From Viola odorata (taxonomy: Eukaryota; Streptophyta; Magnoliopsida; Malpighiales; Violaceae): DNA of 64,000 nt. Within the stretch, counting starts at the first letter, position 1, and every line of letters begins with the position of its first letter. Below are positions 25,280 to 37,560 of this stretch, piece after piece. The position numbers and the translations under genes were made by a program. The stretch covers positions 52,107,151 to 52,171,150 of the forward strand of contig OY829538.1 in NCBI GenBank assembly GCA_963691705.1. The letters are read 5' to 3'. The notes beneath the pieces were generated by a model. It ran no database searches and was not told where the DNA came from. It was given only the letters and a program-made list of their open reading frames with translations.

Positions 25280-25893
25280 AATTTGTTTGTGATTTTTTCT
25301 AATTAATTTTAAAATTTTTTTTATTGAGTGGACTCTACCATTTTTTTCCCCACATATTTCCTCCAATTTTTATAATTTTTTCAATCATTTACAAAAAAAA
25401 TTAAGTTCATAAGTATTAACACTACAATTTTTAAGAAAATATAATATTCATATTGCAAAGAGCAATTATCAATTTTATCCCTGTACCGTCCAATATAATT
25501 GGTACGTCTCATCGTAATTCTAAAAATGATATACAAATTATAGTATATCATTTTAATTTTTATCTCATTATACTGGTCAAATATTAACGATTTATCTCAT
25601 TTTGTACTAATTCAAAAAGTTGAGAAAAAAAAGAATAAAAAGAAACAGGAAAGATATAAACCAGCCAAATAAAATTGAAGTTTCGCCGATATAAAATAAC
25701 GACGATTTGGGCTGGGGTTAGGTTGGGATGGGCTTTGTAGAAGCCCGTTGTCCCGTCTGAAATCTGAATCACCAACATCTTTGACCGGAAAGATACAACA
25801 CGTCCATTGCAGTCGTACTGAACGGACAGAGCATCGAAATTCAAACCACTTCCAAATTGATTCAGTTTACTCTCTCCGCAACTCCACAACCCC
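25280..25893. other. Intergenic, upstream of the geranylgeranyltransferase gene
   Basis: AT-rich sequence without a gene. The last 150 bases become less AT-rich and should hold the promoter and 5' leader of the next gene. I see no clear TATA box there. Confidence 0.4.
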
Positions 25894-28800
25894 ATGGAAA
25901 CTTCTTCCCCGGCAACACTTGAGTGGGACTTACCTCCATCTTCCTCATCGGACGGAAAAGAAGAAGAAGAAGAAGATGGAGAATCACCACCGCCACCGCG
26001 GCCATCGGCTCTATCATCCTTCGACAGAGACCGCCACGTGGCTTACCTGGAGTTGACGTACCATATGCTTCCCTGCCATTACCAAGGGCAAGAGATCAAT
26101 CACCTCACCCTTGTCTACTTCACCATCTCCGGCCTCCAACTCCTCCGCGCCCTCGATCGCGTAACAATTTCTTTCTCTGCAATACATGCTTCACTTATTA
26201 GCTTTCTCTATTCAATAATTTTCTCGACAATCACTTCACTCTTAATTTTATGGTTTTCAGGTTGACAAGGATGCAGTTGTTGCTTGGGTTCTCTCATTTT
26301 TAGTTCAACCTGGTGATGCAGCTGACTTGAATGATGGTATGATTTTGTTTGTTTTTCATGGCATTTCTCATTTCTACAATAGAAAATGACTTTATATGTC
26401 TTGTGAATCCAACCGTCTTGGTTTTTGTTGCAGGACAATTTTATGGCTTTAACGGTTCCAAATCTTCGCAATATCCTTCTGATAATGATGGGGTAATGTA
26501 TTCGAGTTTGAAGCTGTTATCTATTTATGTTTTCCTCTCAGTTTTATACAGAATGCATTTGGTCCCAAGTTTTGTTTGCATTGATGGTGTCCGGTGAGAC
26601 TGTACCTTTCCTAGATGCATGGTTTAATAAAAAAGAACAACAAAATATGGAATGTGATAAATGGTTAAGTATAGTAGTAATTGCACATAGACAATTACTA
26701 GTTTACTTTATCATTAAATGCAACTCAAAATGGATTCTTCTTTTGAAAATAAGACTAATATAGTTTTTTTCTTGACTAATTTGTGTGTAGCTTTTGATTC
26801 ACAATCATAGCCATTTGGCAAGCACATACTCTGCCCTAGCCATACTAAAGACAGTGGGTTATAACCTGTCCAATATTGATTCCAAATTGATATTGAGGTC
26901 ATTGAGAAATCTTCAACAACCTGATGGAAGGTGCGGTTCTTCTTCCTTGATCTGCAAATTTGTTGAAACTTAAAATCATGTTACTCTTTAGGATAGGATT
27001 CAGTGTAGTTCATGAATGAAAATCTAATACAGATGAAAAAATTTGGTCACCTCTTCAGCTTATCCCTTGCTAACCATTACTCATTGTCTAGGTTTATGCT
27101 CTCTTATGTTGGTGGAATGGTGTCTTAGTTGTTTCTTTTTTTGGTTTGCAGTTTCTTGCCTATCCATATTGGGGCAGAGACAGATCTTCGATTTGTATAT
27201 TGTGCTGGTAAGAAAATAAACTATTTATGTGTGTTGATGGAATCTTTCTTCCTGATATAATATCCTCTATCGCTAATTGATATCAGCGGCCATCTGTTCT
27301 ATGTTGGAGGATTGGAGTGGCATGGATAGGGAGAAGGCCAAGGAGTACATAATTAAATGCCAAGTATGTTTATTCTTCTGTTTCTGCAGTCAACTGTCTT
27401 TCTGCATAATTTATTTTTCTTTCAGTCTATAATTCAAGTTAACTAGCTTATGCCTTTACCCTCTTTTCTCCTCTCTGATGAGGTCTCACATGTGCTTTCA
27501 GTCATATGATGGTGGCTTTGGCACGATTCCTGGTTCAGAATCTCATGGTGAGTCATAAAAAGTTCCGTGTTTCTGTATTTACTGAAAATTGCTGATGCCT
27601 GCCCCATATGACCATTTGAGTTACAGTTGACATTTTAATTTGACAACTAGATTAATCTCAATCTTGACTGTTACTGTATTCGTGCTTATCATTTTTGTCA
27701 GTGAACAAATTGTTTGTTATTGTTGTTTTAATATAGAAGAACTTTAAAAATCAACTTCATTTTGTAGCTAATGTTTTTATGAGCTTGATTCCCCCATTGT
27801 TGCTTGCCAATGTTATTCATCTTAGTGGACAGGCGGTGGAACTTACTGTGCTGTTGCATCTCTTCGGTTAATGGGATTTATTGAAGATGATCTCCTATCA
27901 AAAGGTGCAGCATCTTCCATCATAGATGTTCCTCTGTTGCTGGAATGGTGCTTCCAGGTATTGTTTCATTTTTCGATTTCTACAATCTTTTCAATTCATT
28001 AGATACTAGACACTGTGTACTTATTAGAACAAAGGACTAAAAAACCTGCCAAATGTCTATAAGTGAATTCTTGCACTGCGGTGACCTTTTTTATTTTTTA
28101 CTGTTCAATTTTGTTCTGTTGAGTCTTAGTAGTTTAAGTTTTTCCATTTGCCTTGGTTTCACTTTTCCTGGTCTCTCTTAACTTCAGAGGCAAGCAGCTG
28201 ATGGGGGATTTCAAGGGAGATCAAACAAGGCCAGTGACACATGTTATGCATTTTGGTACGTGCCAAGAACTCTTCAGGAGGTTTCATTAGATGAGTTTGA
28301 ATTCTTTTTCCATGCTTGATGAGGGCAATGCATTTGTACAGGGTTGGTTGTGTTTTGAGGATCTTAGGTGGCTATCATATGATTGATGGGGAATCATTAC
28401 GTGGTTTTCTGCTAACTTGTCAATCTGAGGTGCTCATTTCTCTCCTTTCTCTCTTGTTGAGAGTTTTTCATTTGTGTGTATCGTACATTTAAGGCTCTCT
28501 CTAGTAGTTTTTTTCCTCACTGTGCCTGAATTTAAGAATGTGGCTACCCACGGCAGTATGGCACTGTAAAATAGAACTTCTGCCGTTGTTGCAAACCTTG
28601 GGAACAATGACTGACTATGCTCAGTGATGAACACGTTAGGTGTTAATCATCTGCTGGAAAATGGTACATGATATTTATTTGCTAAAGATAAGGGGGAAAT
28701 GGTAAAATAGGATGAAATTCAGTCTTCAAACCTGGAGGCAATTATAACAGAATCAGAGAAAATAGAGGTGCTTAGGTTTTGAAAACAGCGACACTTCAAC

Positions 28801-29300
28801 TATCATCATGCATGTGTTGTCTGTCATGTTATGCCATAGGAACACTACCGATATTAGATTTAGCAGCATAAACTTTGCAACAAAAGTAGTTTTGCTGCCA
28901 GAGGTCAAGCTATGTAACTTAATGCATCACATTATGAAGTTGTTGGTAATGATACCTACAACAACAATAGAAGTTGCTGTCGAAATTAAAATATAGCTTT
29001 GGCAGCAACAAAAGTTGCTCTGAGTATTACTTTTTTTTTTGGGAGTGGAATCCTATCTTGACAGTGCCTTGATATATGCTTTTTCATCTCTCTTACTAGT
29101 GATACTCGCTGTTGAATTCTGACATTCTTGCTCATATTTTGTTTCACTAGTATGGTGGCTTCGGTAAATTCCAAGGTGAGCTGCCCGATCTATACCACTC
29201 GTACTACGGATTCACTGCATTCAGTCTTTTAGGAGAAGATGGCCTTGGTGCATTGTGTGCAGAACTGGGAATAGCTCATGTTGCTTCCATAGGTATCTAA
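25894..29300 (+). CDS. GGB: Protein geranylgeranyltransferase type I, beta subunit, 11 exons
   Basis: This is the catalytic beta subunit that pairs with the shared farnesyl/geranylgeranyl alpha subunit and attaches geranylgeranyl to CaaL proteins such as ROP GTPases. Exons: 25894-26160, 26261-26336, 26434-26492, 26791-26930, 27152-27207, 27287-27363, 27502-27547, 27833-27957, 28188-28255, 28342-28429, 29151-29300. The total is 1152 bases, giving 383 residues, the expected size. Prenyltransferase alpha-alpha barrel repeats are clear (SYDGGFGTIPGSESHGGGTY, RQAADGGFQGRSNK, YGGFGKFQGELPDLYHSYYG). The zinc ligands are present: Asp and Cys in SDTCYAFW (about residues 299 and 301) and His in LYHSYYGF (about 349). 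The N-terminus has an acidic and proline tract (EEEEEDGESPPPP). A retrotransposon lies about 680 bases past the stop. No lesion is visible. Confidence 0.95.
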
Positions 29301-29977
29301 TATAATTATGGTTCTTATTCCGTGATTTGTTGAACTCCCTGTTTGGATTTGTTAGCATGACGATGATGATAGTTGAAGCAGATATTTTGATATACCGCAA
29401 CTCTTGATATAGGAAGCTTTATTTAATTTGTTTTTTTTTTCTTCTATGGGTTGGTAATGACCCCATCCGAATTTACCGTTATAGCAATTGATGATGGCTC
29501 TAATTTAATTTATTCATATGAAAAGAGAAAATCAAAGTACTCTTTTGACTGTATTGCTGATTTATTTTCGATTTGTTTTGTAAAATGTTTTCGAGCGTCC
29601 TTTAGCATTATGGTGGTGGCATTCTAAGCACTAGGGATCATTATTAAAAAATTTAATCTATAAACTATTTTGAAATGTTTTAAAAGCTATAAAGACAAAC
29701 ATGTGTTATAAAAATCTCTACTTGAACTTTTTTTTTAGAGCAAATACTTGAACTTCAGTATATAGAGTAAAGTAATATTCCATTTCCTACTGGCGTAAAG
29801 TATGTTTATGTTTTATAACCACAGTAGGTTTATGTTTTATAACCACAATGTATTTCAAAATTATTGTGGAAGGTGGAGAATGAAACCGTTCTTAATCACC
29901 TTTTTCCGTTGATGTTAGTGTGAGTGTTGGGGCCTCATAACCTTTAAGTTAGAGATTGATGGTTTAATTCTTTCGTA
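29301..29977. other. 3' flank of GGB up to the retrotransposon
   Basis: AT-rich DNA with the GGB 3' untranslated region. A short near-duplicate, gtaggtttatgttttataac / gtatgtttatgttttataac, sits at about 29799-29842. No gene is present. Confidence 0.4.
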
Positions 29978-30678
29978 TGTAGACATTAAAATTACGGACT
30001 ATTTTAAAATATGTAGTCCAATTTATAAAAAAAGCCACTAAGTCCATTCGCCGAATCCATGAAGCCTATTTGATCGAAGCCCATCAGCAAGCTCATATTT
30101 GAAGGATCAAAACCCATTTCATATTTACTTATTAATTTTGATTAAATATCAAATTAATTAGTATTCAATGTAAGACCAATGAAAAAAGACACATATCATC
30201 TTTCTTCACCCTTGGGGGTTGGGGGGGAGGATTTCTAGAAAGAAGAACTGCAAAGATCAAGAGCTGAAACAGATCATCCCCAAGAAAGAAGGAGAAGCCA
30301 CAAACTGATTCAAGGCCGATTTTCTCTCAACTACATCAAATCAAATCAAGAAGAAGCCACAAGCTGATTCAAGACCAGTTTCTTCTCAAATCAAATCAAA
30401 GGAGCCGCAAGTTGATTAAAGGCCGATTTCTTTCCAAATCAACCGCAGAAGCCACAAGTTGATTCAAGGCCGGTTTCTTCTCAAATCAATCGCGGATTAT
30501 AAGCTGATTCAAGGCCAATCCGTCATCTATCAAACTCAAGTTCAAATCCAAATCCGGAGTGAAGACCGATTCATTAATCAGAGGAAGCAAGAGAAGAAGA
30601 ACTACTTTTACTCTACATTCAACATTTGTAATTTGACACGTGTAATTTTCTCCTATTTTATGAAAAAATGTGTGTACA
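29978..30678 (+). repeat. 5' LTR
   Basis: Starts TGTAGACATTAAAATTACGG and ends TGTGTGTACA. Between about 30290 and 30525 it holds roughly five imperfect tandem units of about 45-58 bases, each with a form of agccacaagctgattcaagg followed by ccgatttcttctcaaatcaa. The 3' LTR carries the same array, so the array predates the insertion. Confidence 0.88.
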
Positions 30679-30790
30679 AATCTTTGGCACGTCCAGTGGG
30701 ACACTACTCTCCTCTCATCTCTTGAATCACACTCCTCAAATCAAGATCCAACGATGAATCGCTTGATTAAAAGTCAGACCAGCGACTCCT

Positions 30791-33700
30791 TTGCTAAAGC
30801 ACTTCAAGATCTTCAACGATGAAGGTCTTCTGGCAACACGTGCTCGCACTAGAGTTGGAAAGGCCCAGTTGGTGTCACCATTGAAGCAATTTTCCCGTAG
30901 GGAAAACCCAAGAAAGGTCGCCAAAGAGGTCCAGGCAAGATCTGAGGGTTCCTACTATGACTATCACCCAAGTGGAGAATCTGATGCTGAAATTGCTTCT
31001 GAAAATACTCCAACTAGAAGATGGGCAGACTACAACTTTGAGTCCTCTGAATCCTTTGTTGCGGTGATGGCCATCGACGCTACCCAAGATGCTGAGACTC
31101 GTTTTCAAGAGATGTCCACAACAATTGAAAATATGACAAAGGCTATGGCAGAGAGAGATGCCCAAATAACTTTCTTGACAGCTAAGTTGGCAAGTCACCC
31201 AAGCTCATCAAATAATCTAAACTCTAGCGGAGGGTTTACTGGTGATGAGAATACTGAGCGAGAACGGTAGATGAAATACCATGAAGACTTCGCCACGGTG
31301 AATAATTTGAATGACAACAACAACAACACCGCGACACCTGTCGCAAATCTGACAGTTCAACAACTGCAGATGATGATTGCTGACACTATCCGTGCTCAAT
31401 ATGGAGGAGCTTCGCAATCATCTCTCGGGTACGCAAAGCCTTACTTAATGCGCATAGATGAACTATTACTGCTTGTGGGGTATCAACCTCTAAAATTCCA
31501 GTAGTTCGAGGGGAAAGGGAACCCTAAACAACACATCGCTCACTTCATAGAAACCTGAAACAATGCAAGAACTTATGAAGATATGATGGTGAAGCAATTT
31601 GTTCGATCATTGAAAGGCTTGGCCTTCGAATGGTACACTGATATCAGGCCTGGGTCTATTGATAGTTGGGACCAACTGGAAAGAGACTTCCTAACTCGCT
31701 TTTACAGCACTCGACGGATTGTCGGCCTACCTGAACTGGTTGGAACAAAACAAAGAAAAGATGAACTTGTCACAGAGTTCATCGAAAGATGGAGGACAAC
31801 TTGCAGGCGAGCATGCCACACACATTTGAGGAGCTCGCAACTAGATCTCATGATCTAGAAATTCAGATCCAAAGGCATGGGAGTTACTTGCCAAATGGCT
31901 CTCGTGAAAAGGAAGAAGTAAGTAAAGACCTGATAGAGTGTTTTATGTCCTTAATTCTTTCCTTTTTGTATGCCTTTTTAGACCATGATGCTACTTAGGT
32001 TGCTGTGTTTATTCACTTTTTACAGATCTAGGCTAATTAAGAGGAAACTACAAAGAGAAGCACTTTCTATCATTTTCTGGAAGTATTTGAGCAGCTAGGC
32101 CGAGCAGCTGGACGTTCGCGGAAGGCAACAGTGTCCTAGCAAGAAAAGGAAACAAGCACATTAAAGGAAAATATAGAATCTGCTCAATTAATGCTCCAGA
32201 AGTCCCAATCGCAGTAGAAGTCCTATGGGAAGTTGAATTCCAATCGGATTAGGAGTTTTATTTGTAATAATTCTATAAATACTTTTAGTAATTAGGGTTT
32301 GAGAGGAGGCTCTCTCTTCCGCCTCTTCTTCTCTTCCCCCTCTCCTCTTCTTCTTCTTCATCTCTTCTATTTTAATTATGCAATTTATTTATTTATTTGT
32401 TTTTACTTTTAATATGAGCGGCTAAGTCTTCTTGTTCTTGGTAAGAGACGATTGAAGGTTGCAAGGGAAGTCGTGAGGTCAAATTGTACTTCATAAATTC
32501 TGTGTTGGTATCTTCTTGTTCAATGATTGTCAATTTACCTAGGGTAATTATTAGCTTGATCACCTAGTAATTGAACTAGAGTAATTACTATCGTCCTTGT
32601 AGTTATACCTAACGCGAAGCTACAGGGTAGAGCAGATAACCATACTGGTCCTGACTGGAAACTTGGTATCCCTAGTTGGATTGAACAAGTCGTTAGGGTA
32701 GAGCCTCGAGCGTACTGAGTGTCTCGCCCTAGACGCATCTTACCTCTTCTTCATGGGTATCTGAGTGTTGCCTCCATAAGCGTACCTTGGAGGACGGCGG
32801 ACTGTCAAGGCTACCCCATAAGAGTACCTTGGGATAGCTTCTACTACGAAGGTAAGCAGGGGACCTAAGCGTACCTGGTCCCTATAGTGCGTCTATCAGC
32901 TCGGGGTAGACGATGCGTGCGCCAATGATCGGCTAACCACAATTGCAACGGATTCGGACTCTTACTGGGAACCCTTTCTCTTCTGATTTCTTATTACTTC
33001 TATCTCCCTTTACTACTAGTCGTTATTACTTTCGTAGTTAATAATTAGATTAATCAACATCATCAAAACCCCCCTTTTTGTTACTGTTTCTGTCTGTTTG
33101 CCCTAGTCACACACGAAAGTCAGCGTCTACCCTTAGTCCCTGTGTTCGACCCTGCTGCCACTATATACAATTTATTGTGCATTTGATAGCAGGTTTTTAT
33201 TATTATATTTGTATGTGCTTTGACAACACATCAAGACCCAAAGACCAGTAAAGGGAAGGAAAGCATGGTAGTCACCATGACACCTGCGAAAATATCCTTC
33301 AAAGAGATCCAAAGAAAAGAAGAGGCAAAGCAAGTCAAGACCGAGCACAAGCCTTTTAAAGCTCAAAGAAGGACCCTAAAGGAACGTGAAGAAAGGGGAT
33401 ACCCCTTCTTAGACTCAGAAGTCTCTGACATCCTGGACCAACTTCTGGAACAAAAATTGATCGAGCTTCCGCCATTAAAGCGCCCAAAAGAAGTGAACCA
33501 GGTCGACAACCCCAGGTATTGCAAATATCATCAGATCATCAGTCATCCGGTAGATAAGTGTTTTGTCCTTAAAGACCTCATCGTTCGTTTGGACAAGGAA
33601 GGAAAAATAAAACTTGATGATGGAGATGTTGTAGATATCAATTACATCACAACCATTGCAAAGAACGATGCTATACCAACTATGATCGCATTCGGGTCAT

Positions 33701-34407
33701 TTTATCCTATTCCATTGTTGCAAGCTTTTGGTCAGAACCCAGTCGCCTCTCAGCCAATGGTACTGACAGCTGAATTACTGAAGGGGGCAGCACCCATAGA
33801 ATTCAGCACTGATGGAGAGGTCAAGGTCATCTATGCTTACCCAGGGATGTCGAAGATAGGAAACCCTTATGTGTCAAGCTTGTATGAGTTGATGACTGAT
33901 GACTTAGATGTTTGGTAAACAAGCTCTGAGTCCGAAGATGAAATTAACGACGGATGGTCAACCTTCAGAAGGAAGAAGAATAAGAAAGTTCTTCCCAAGA
34001 GAAAGTCATCCTCAAAATACCCTTGTGGAGTCTCTAGCCGAGATCGTGACGTCCAACAAGAAGGGTGGGGTCTTCCAAGTGAGCCAGCAAAGATCTCCTA
34101 GGGAGTTGGGACTGTTGATAAGCCTAGCAAGGGAAAGGCTTCGATCCATGCGCCGACAAAGCCAGAACGAACGTCTTTTAAGGCTAACACTCATCCAATG
34201 TCTAGAAAAGGGAGGCACCACACTCTTGAATGCTCAACACCGAGGTCTTCGTCTCAACCAAAAGGGACAGCAACTCGTGAGGAGTATTTCCCAGAAGAGC
34301 AATCTTATGAAGATTGTGTAGAAGTCCACATGGTCAACGTGGAGCAAGCTGAAGAGTCTGACCAGGAGGATGACAATGTTATAAAAAAGTTGAAAGAGGT
34401 TCCATAA
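30791..34407 (+). pseudogene. Retrotransposon gag, broken
   Basis: The first segment (30791-31858) is one frame with stops at 31268-31270 (TAG), 31502-31504 (TAG) and about 31556 (TGA). Read through, it contains the retrotransposon gag core: VKQFVRSLKGLAFEWYTDI, DSWDQLERDFLTRFYSTRR, ELVTEFIERWR. A frame change with lost sequence follows near 31805, then PHTFEELATRSHDLEIQIQR. From about 31930 to 33200 gag is interrupted by an inserted repeat. It resumes at 33220 (ISFKEIQRKEEAK) with a zinc-knuckle-like segment RYCKYHQIISHPVDKCF and an acidic tail in another frame up to about 34407 (EDCVEVHMVNVEQAEESDQE). No protein can be made intact. Confidence 0.8.
31930..33200 (+). mobile_element. Insertion within gag, repeat family copy 1 (plus orientation)
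   Basis: Gag homology stops at about 31927 and resumes at about 33220. The intervening DNA has no coding capacity. It includes ctctcttcc-rich pyrimidine stretches at 32310-32370 and the words ataagcgtaccttgg and gtgttcgaccctgctgccac near its right end. A related sequence lies in the opposite orientation at about 36340-37500. This is probably a non-autonomous LTR or TRIM-type element; the exact ends are not resolved. Confidence 0.55.
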
Positions 34408-35189
34408 AACGTCTCTTTAGCTAATATCCTGAACCAAAAAGGAAAGTCCAAGAAACATAAGCAGAAGAGGAAAAATGTTGCACAACAACTCTTCTATAAT
34501 GCTGAAAACATGGAGGTTTAGAACGCTAATTGTGCTTCTGTTGAGGAAGTGTCAGATGAAGATGAACTAGAGCTAGCTCCGCCAACATTCGAGGAAAAGG
34601 GGCAGTCCACAATTGATAAATTGGAAAAAGTCAATAGATTACACATCGGACCTATCAACGGAAGGGTCTTGAAGTGCTTCTATGCCTAAAAATCATCGCT
34701 GCTACTCCTAGCTGCAAGAGAGTAAACTGCAAAGCTAAACAAACAAAAAAGAAGAAAAAAAATACTCCTGGCCCGCAAGAGTATAAACTGTGTACAGCCG
34801 AAAGAAAAAAAAACAAAACAATTGAACTACGTCATGACTTGATCCTTCTTATTTGAAGGTGCGTAGGCAACTTGGCATATTCCAAGTGCATTCACATAAA
34901 ATAAAATCACCACATGACTCCTGGCCCGCAAGAGTATAAACTGTATACGGCTAAATAAATGAACTACATTTTCGGAGCTAATTAGTCAAGGAAAAGTAGA
35001 ATTTCTTTGCCACAATTGAATGAATCATCATCATATCAGTTCAAGCTCAAGAAAAAAAAAACAAAGAGACAATGAATAAAAGCGTTCATTCCATGCGTGG
35101 GAAAAGTATACACTGAAAAAAAAAAGGGACTACACTAGAGACGCCATTATGTCTTCCAAATCTGCCATCTGAAGGAGAGTACGCCTAAG
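34408..35189 (+). other. Non-coding interior of the LTR element
   Basis: Follows the end of gag-like sequence. It contains two copies of an actcctggcccgcaagagta word (about 34766 and 34917), suggesting an internal duplication. No pol-like motif is seen in any frame. Confidence 0.4.
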
Positions 35190-36327
35190 TTATTCTCTCT
35201 CACTGTCAATCGCTTCAACTTCAGCTGCAGTGATGGTCTCTTTCTTTTTCCATTCTTCTTGTTCCGCAGAAAGCTTCTGGATGTTCTCGTCGGTGTCTTG
35301 AAAATCATCTTGCAACTTGTCAATCTTTGTGGCTAATCTACCATTTTCCTCTTGCAACCGGCTGATCTTCAAGTTCAAGTCTTCCATCTCTGCTTTTGAA
35401 CTCAATAAAGCATCCTGAAGGGAAGAACTCCATATCTGAAAGGCATCAAGCTTCAACTTTAGCCTATCCACTTGCTCGAGTGAGGAAGACGACTCGTGCC
35501 TTTCTCTCTCCTTGTGAGGTAAGAGTCAACTCGAGTCAGAAAGTCCCCAACCTTCAACTTCAATGGAGCGACGTCAGACGTAAATATGTCCTTGATGACC
35601 TCTTGAAGAATAGAAGATGCCTCTAAGGTCGAAGCCTATTGTTCCGAAGACGCGTTTGAGTCCGAAGCTTTTATTCCGAAGACGCCTTTGAGTTCATGAA
35701 GCTTTTGTTCCAAAGATTCCTCTGGGTCCGAAGTCTTTTGTTCTGAAGACGCCTCTGAGTTTATGAAGCTTTTATTCCGTAGACGCCTCTAAGCTCGAAG
35801 CCTTTGTTCCGAAGGCGCTTCTGAGTCCGAAGCAAGCACTCCCGAAGGGCTTGAAGATAAGAGATCTCTTCTTGAGCGACAAGTGGCGATCCCCATCTAC
35901 AACGCTTCGCCTTGCTCCTCTCAACAATCTCTGGATGCGAAGTATACTCTTCGGTGCCACAAAAGAAAGGAATAGGCAAGGTGGGGCGAGATCTTGAAGC
36001 TTCGTCGGTGTCGGTGGGGCAGGATCCTGAAGCCTTTATATCAATTAGGTAGGATACAGTGCTTAAAAAGTACTGATCCAGACCCTCGATGGAGCTTATA
36101 TTAGGATCCTCCATTGACCGACTCACTATGACGAACTTCAATACTCTTTTCTCACCGGATTGCGAACGATGCTTCACTTCGGTTTTCGGGAAATAAAGAA
36201 ATCGTCCTCTTTGCCCTTGACCTGAGCTCTCGCCAATCCAGTCCATATTAAGAGGTTGTAGCGGAGCGACACCAATGGATCGTGATGAAGATGAAGTCAT
36301 CTGTTTCAAAGAAAAAATGTACAACAT
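35190..36327 (-). CDS. Antisense open frames inside the LTR element (function unknown)
   Basis: Two minus-strand frames run against the direction of the element. The upstream one, 35761-36327 (188 residues), begins MLYIFSLKQMTSSSSRS and contains NMDWIGESSGQGQRGRFLYF and GLDQYFLSTVSYLIDI. The downstream one, 35190-35471 (about 93 residues), is a strong coiled coil (LNLKISRLQEENGRLATKID). Between them lie repeats of a gaagcttttgttccgaagac kind at about 35620-35830. They could be exons or broken parts of one antisense gene; antisense ORFs near the 3' LTR are known in several large plant Ty3/gypsy lineages. I recognise no domain. Expression is unknown. Confidence 0.45.
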
Positions 36328-36339
36328 AGTGATTGATGC

Positions 36340-37560
36340 GCCGTCGAAACGCGCATCAAAAGTAGAGTATTTATATGTAATCCTGATAGGCTAGATGCAC
36401 AAATTAATGTATATAGCGGCAAGCCAGGGTCGAACCACAGGGAAAATAAAGGACTAGATTTAATCTTGCCCTAGATGTATGATGAGGATGAAAATGCAAT
36501 AGACATAAAAGTAACACGGGGGGGGGGGGGGGGGGGGGGGTTTGGTTGGTGTAGACGAATCTAACACAGTTGATGTTGGGACAGAAAATGAAAATACAAA
36601 TAACAAGTAATAAAGGACAAACGGAATAATTAAATAAAACAGGAACGAAAATAAAGCAAGAGAATGACAATAAAAATGGTAAAGACAAACAGTTGCAATA
36701 AAGGTAATAACGAAGTAAGTAAAGATAATAGATCAGATAAAAGGAGAAATCTTAGCAGGGGGTAAAAGGCGGATTGTGTCGAGGTCTAGTCGGTTATTGG
36801 TGCAAGGATAGATTGTTTTCACGCCATAAATGTGCTATAGGAATCCTATTTTCATGTGGATCCCCTACTTCTCTTCTTAAGAGAAGTCACTACCAAGGTA
36901 CGCTTATGGGAGTGACGGTGACACTACGCCCAAGGTACGCTTATGGGTCATACACGCAGACCCGTGAAGTGGAGAGAAGACACGTCTAGGGCTAGACACT
37001 GAGAAGTCTGCCCTAACCGGTTTCTTGCCCTAGTCAGATTGGACCAAACGACATGGTGACTCTGCACTAGGTGCCTACTCTATTCCATGGCCTCACGTTA
37101 GTTATTACCATGGAAATGACAATATTCATGAGAAATATGCAAATAGATGATCAAACTACCAACAAACCTCACACGAAATGACAATAAAATGGCAAGAAAA
37201 TGGATACAATAATGGAAACATTTTAAGAACACTTTGACCTCCCAACTATCCTCTTGCAATCCTTAAAACACCCCTGCCAAGACTAAGTGACTTAGCCACT
37301 TATGCTGAAATTCATCACAAAATGGATGGAGAAAGCAACATAAACAGAGAAGAGGTGCAGATGAAAATGAGAATCTGGATTAAAGGCTCCGGTTTCTGGA
37401 AAAATAAACTAAGAACGGATCCCAATGTTAAAGAGGCGGCTACAATGATTACAAACCTTAAAAATCTGGAAAATATTCTAAAGAAAAGCCTCCTTTAACC
37501 TAAAAGTTAAGGTTCTATATATAGCCTAACAACCCCACTAGGGGACAAAATGGCAGAGGG
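36340..37560 (-). mobile_element. Repeat family copy 2 (minus orientation) inside the LTR element
   Basis: Read on the minus strand, this stretch resembles the insertion in gag: both contain a gtggttcgaccctggcttgc / gtgttcgaccctgctgccac line, an ...atatac pyrimidine context after it, and an ataagcgtaccttgg word (two copies here, on the opposite strand at about 36895-36945). At 36518-36540 there is an uninterrupted run of 23 G; the corresponding place in copy 1 has only 6 C (33068-33073). No coding capacity. The ends are approximate. Confidence 0.55.
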
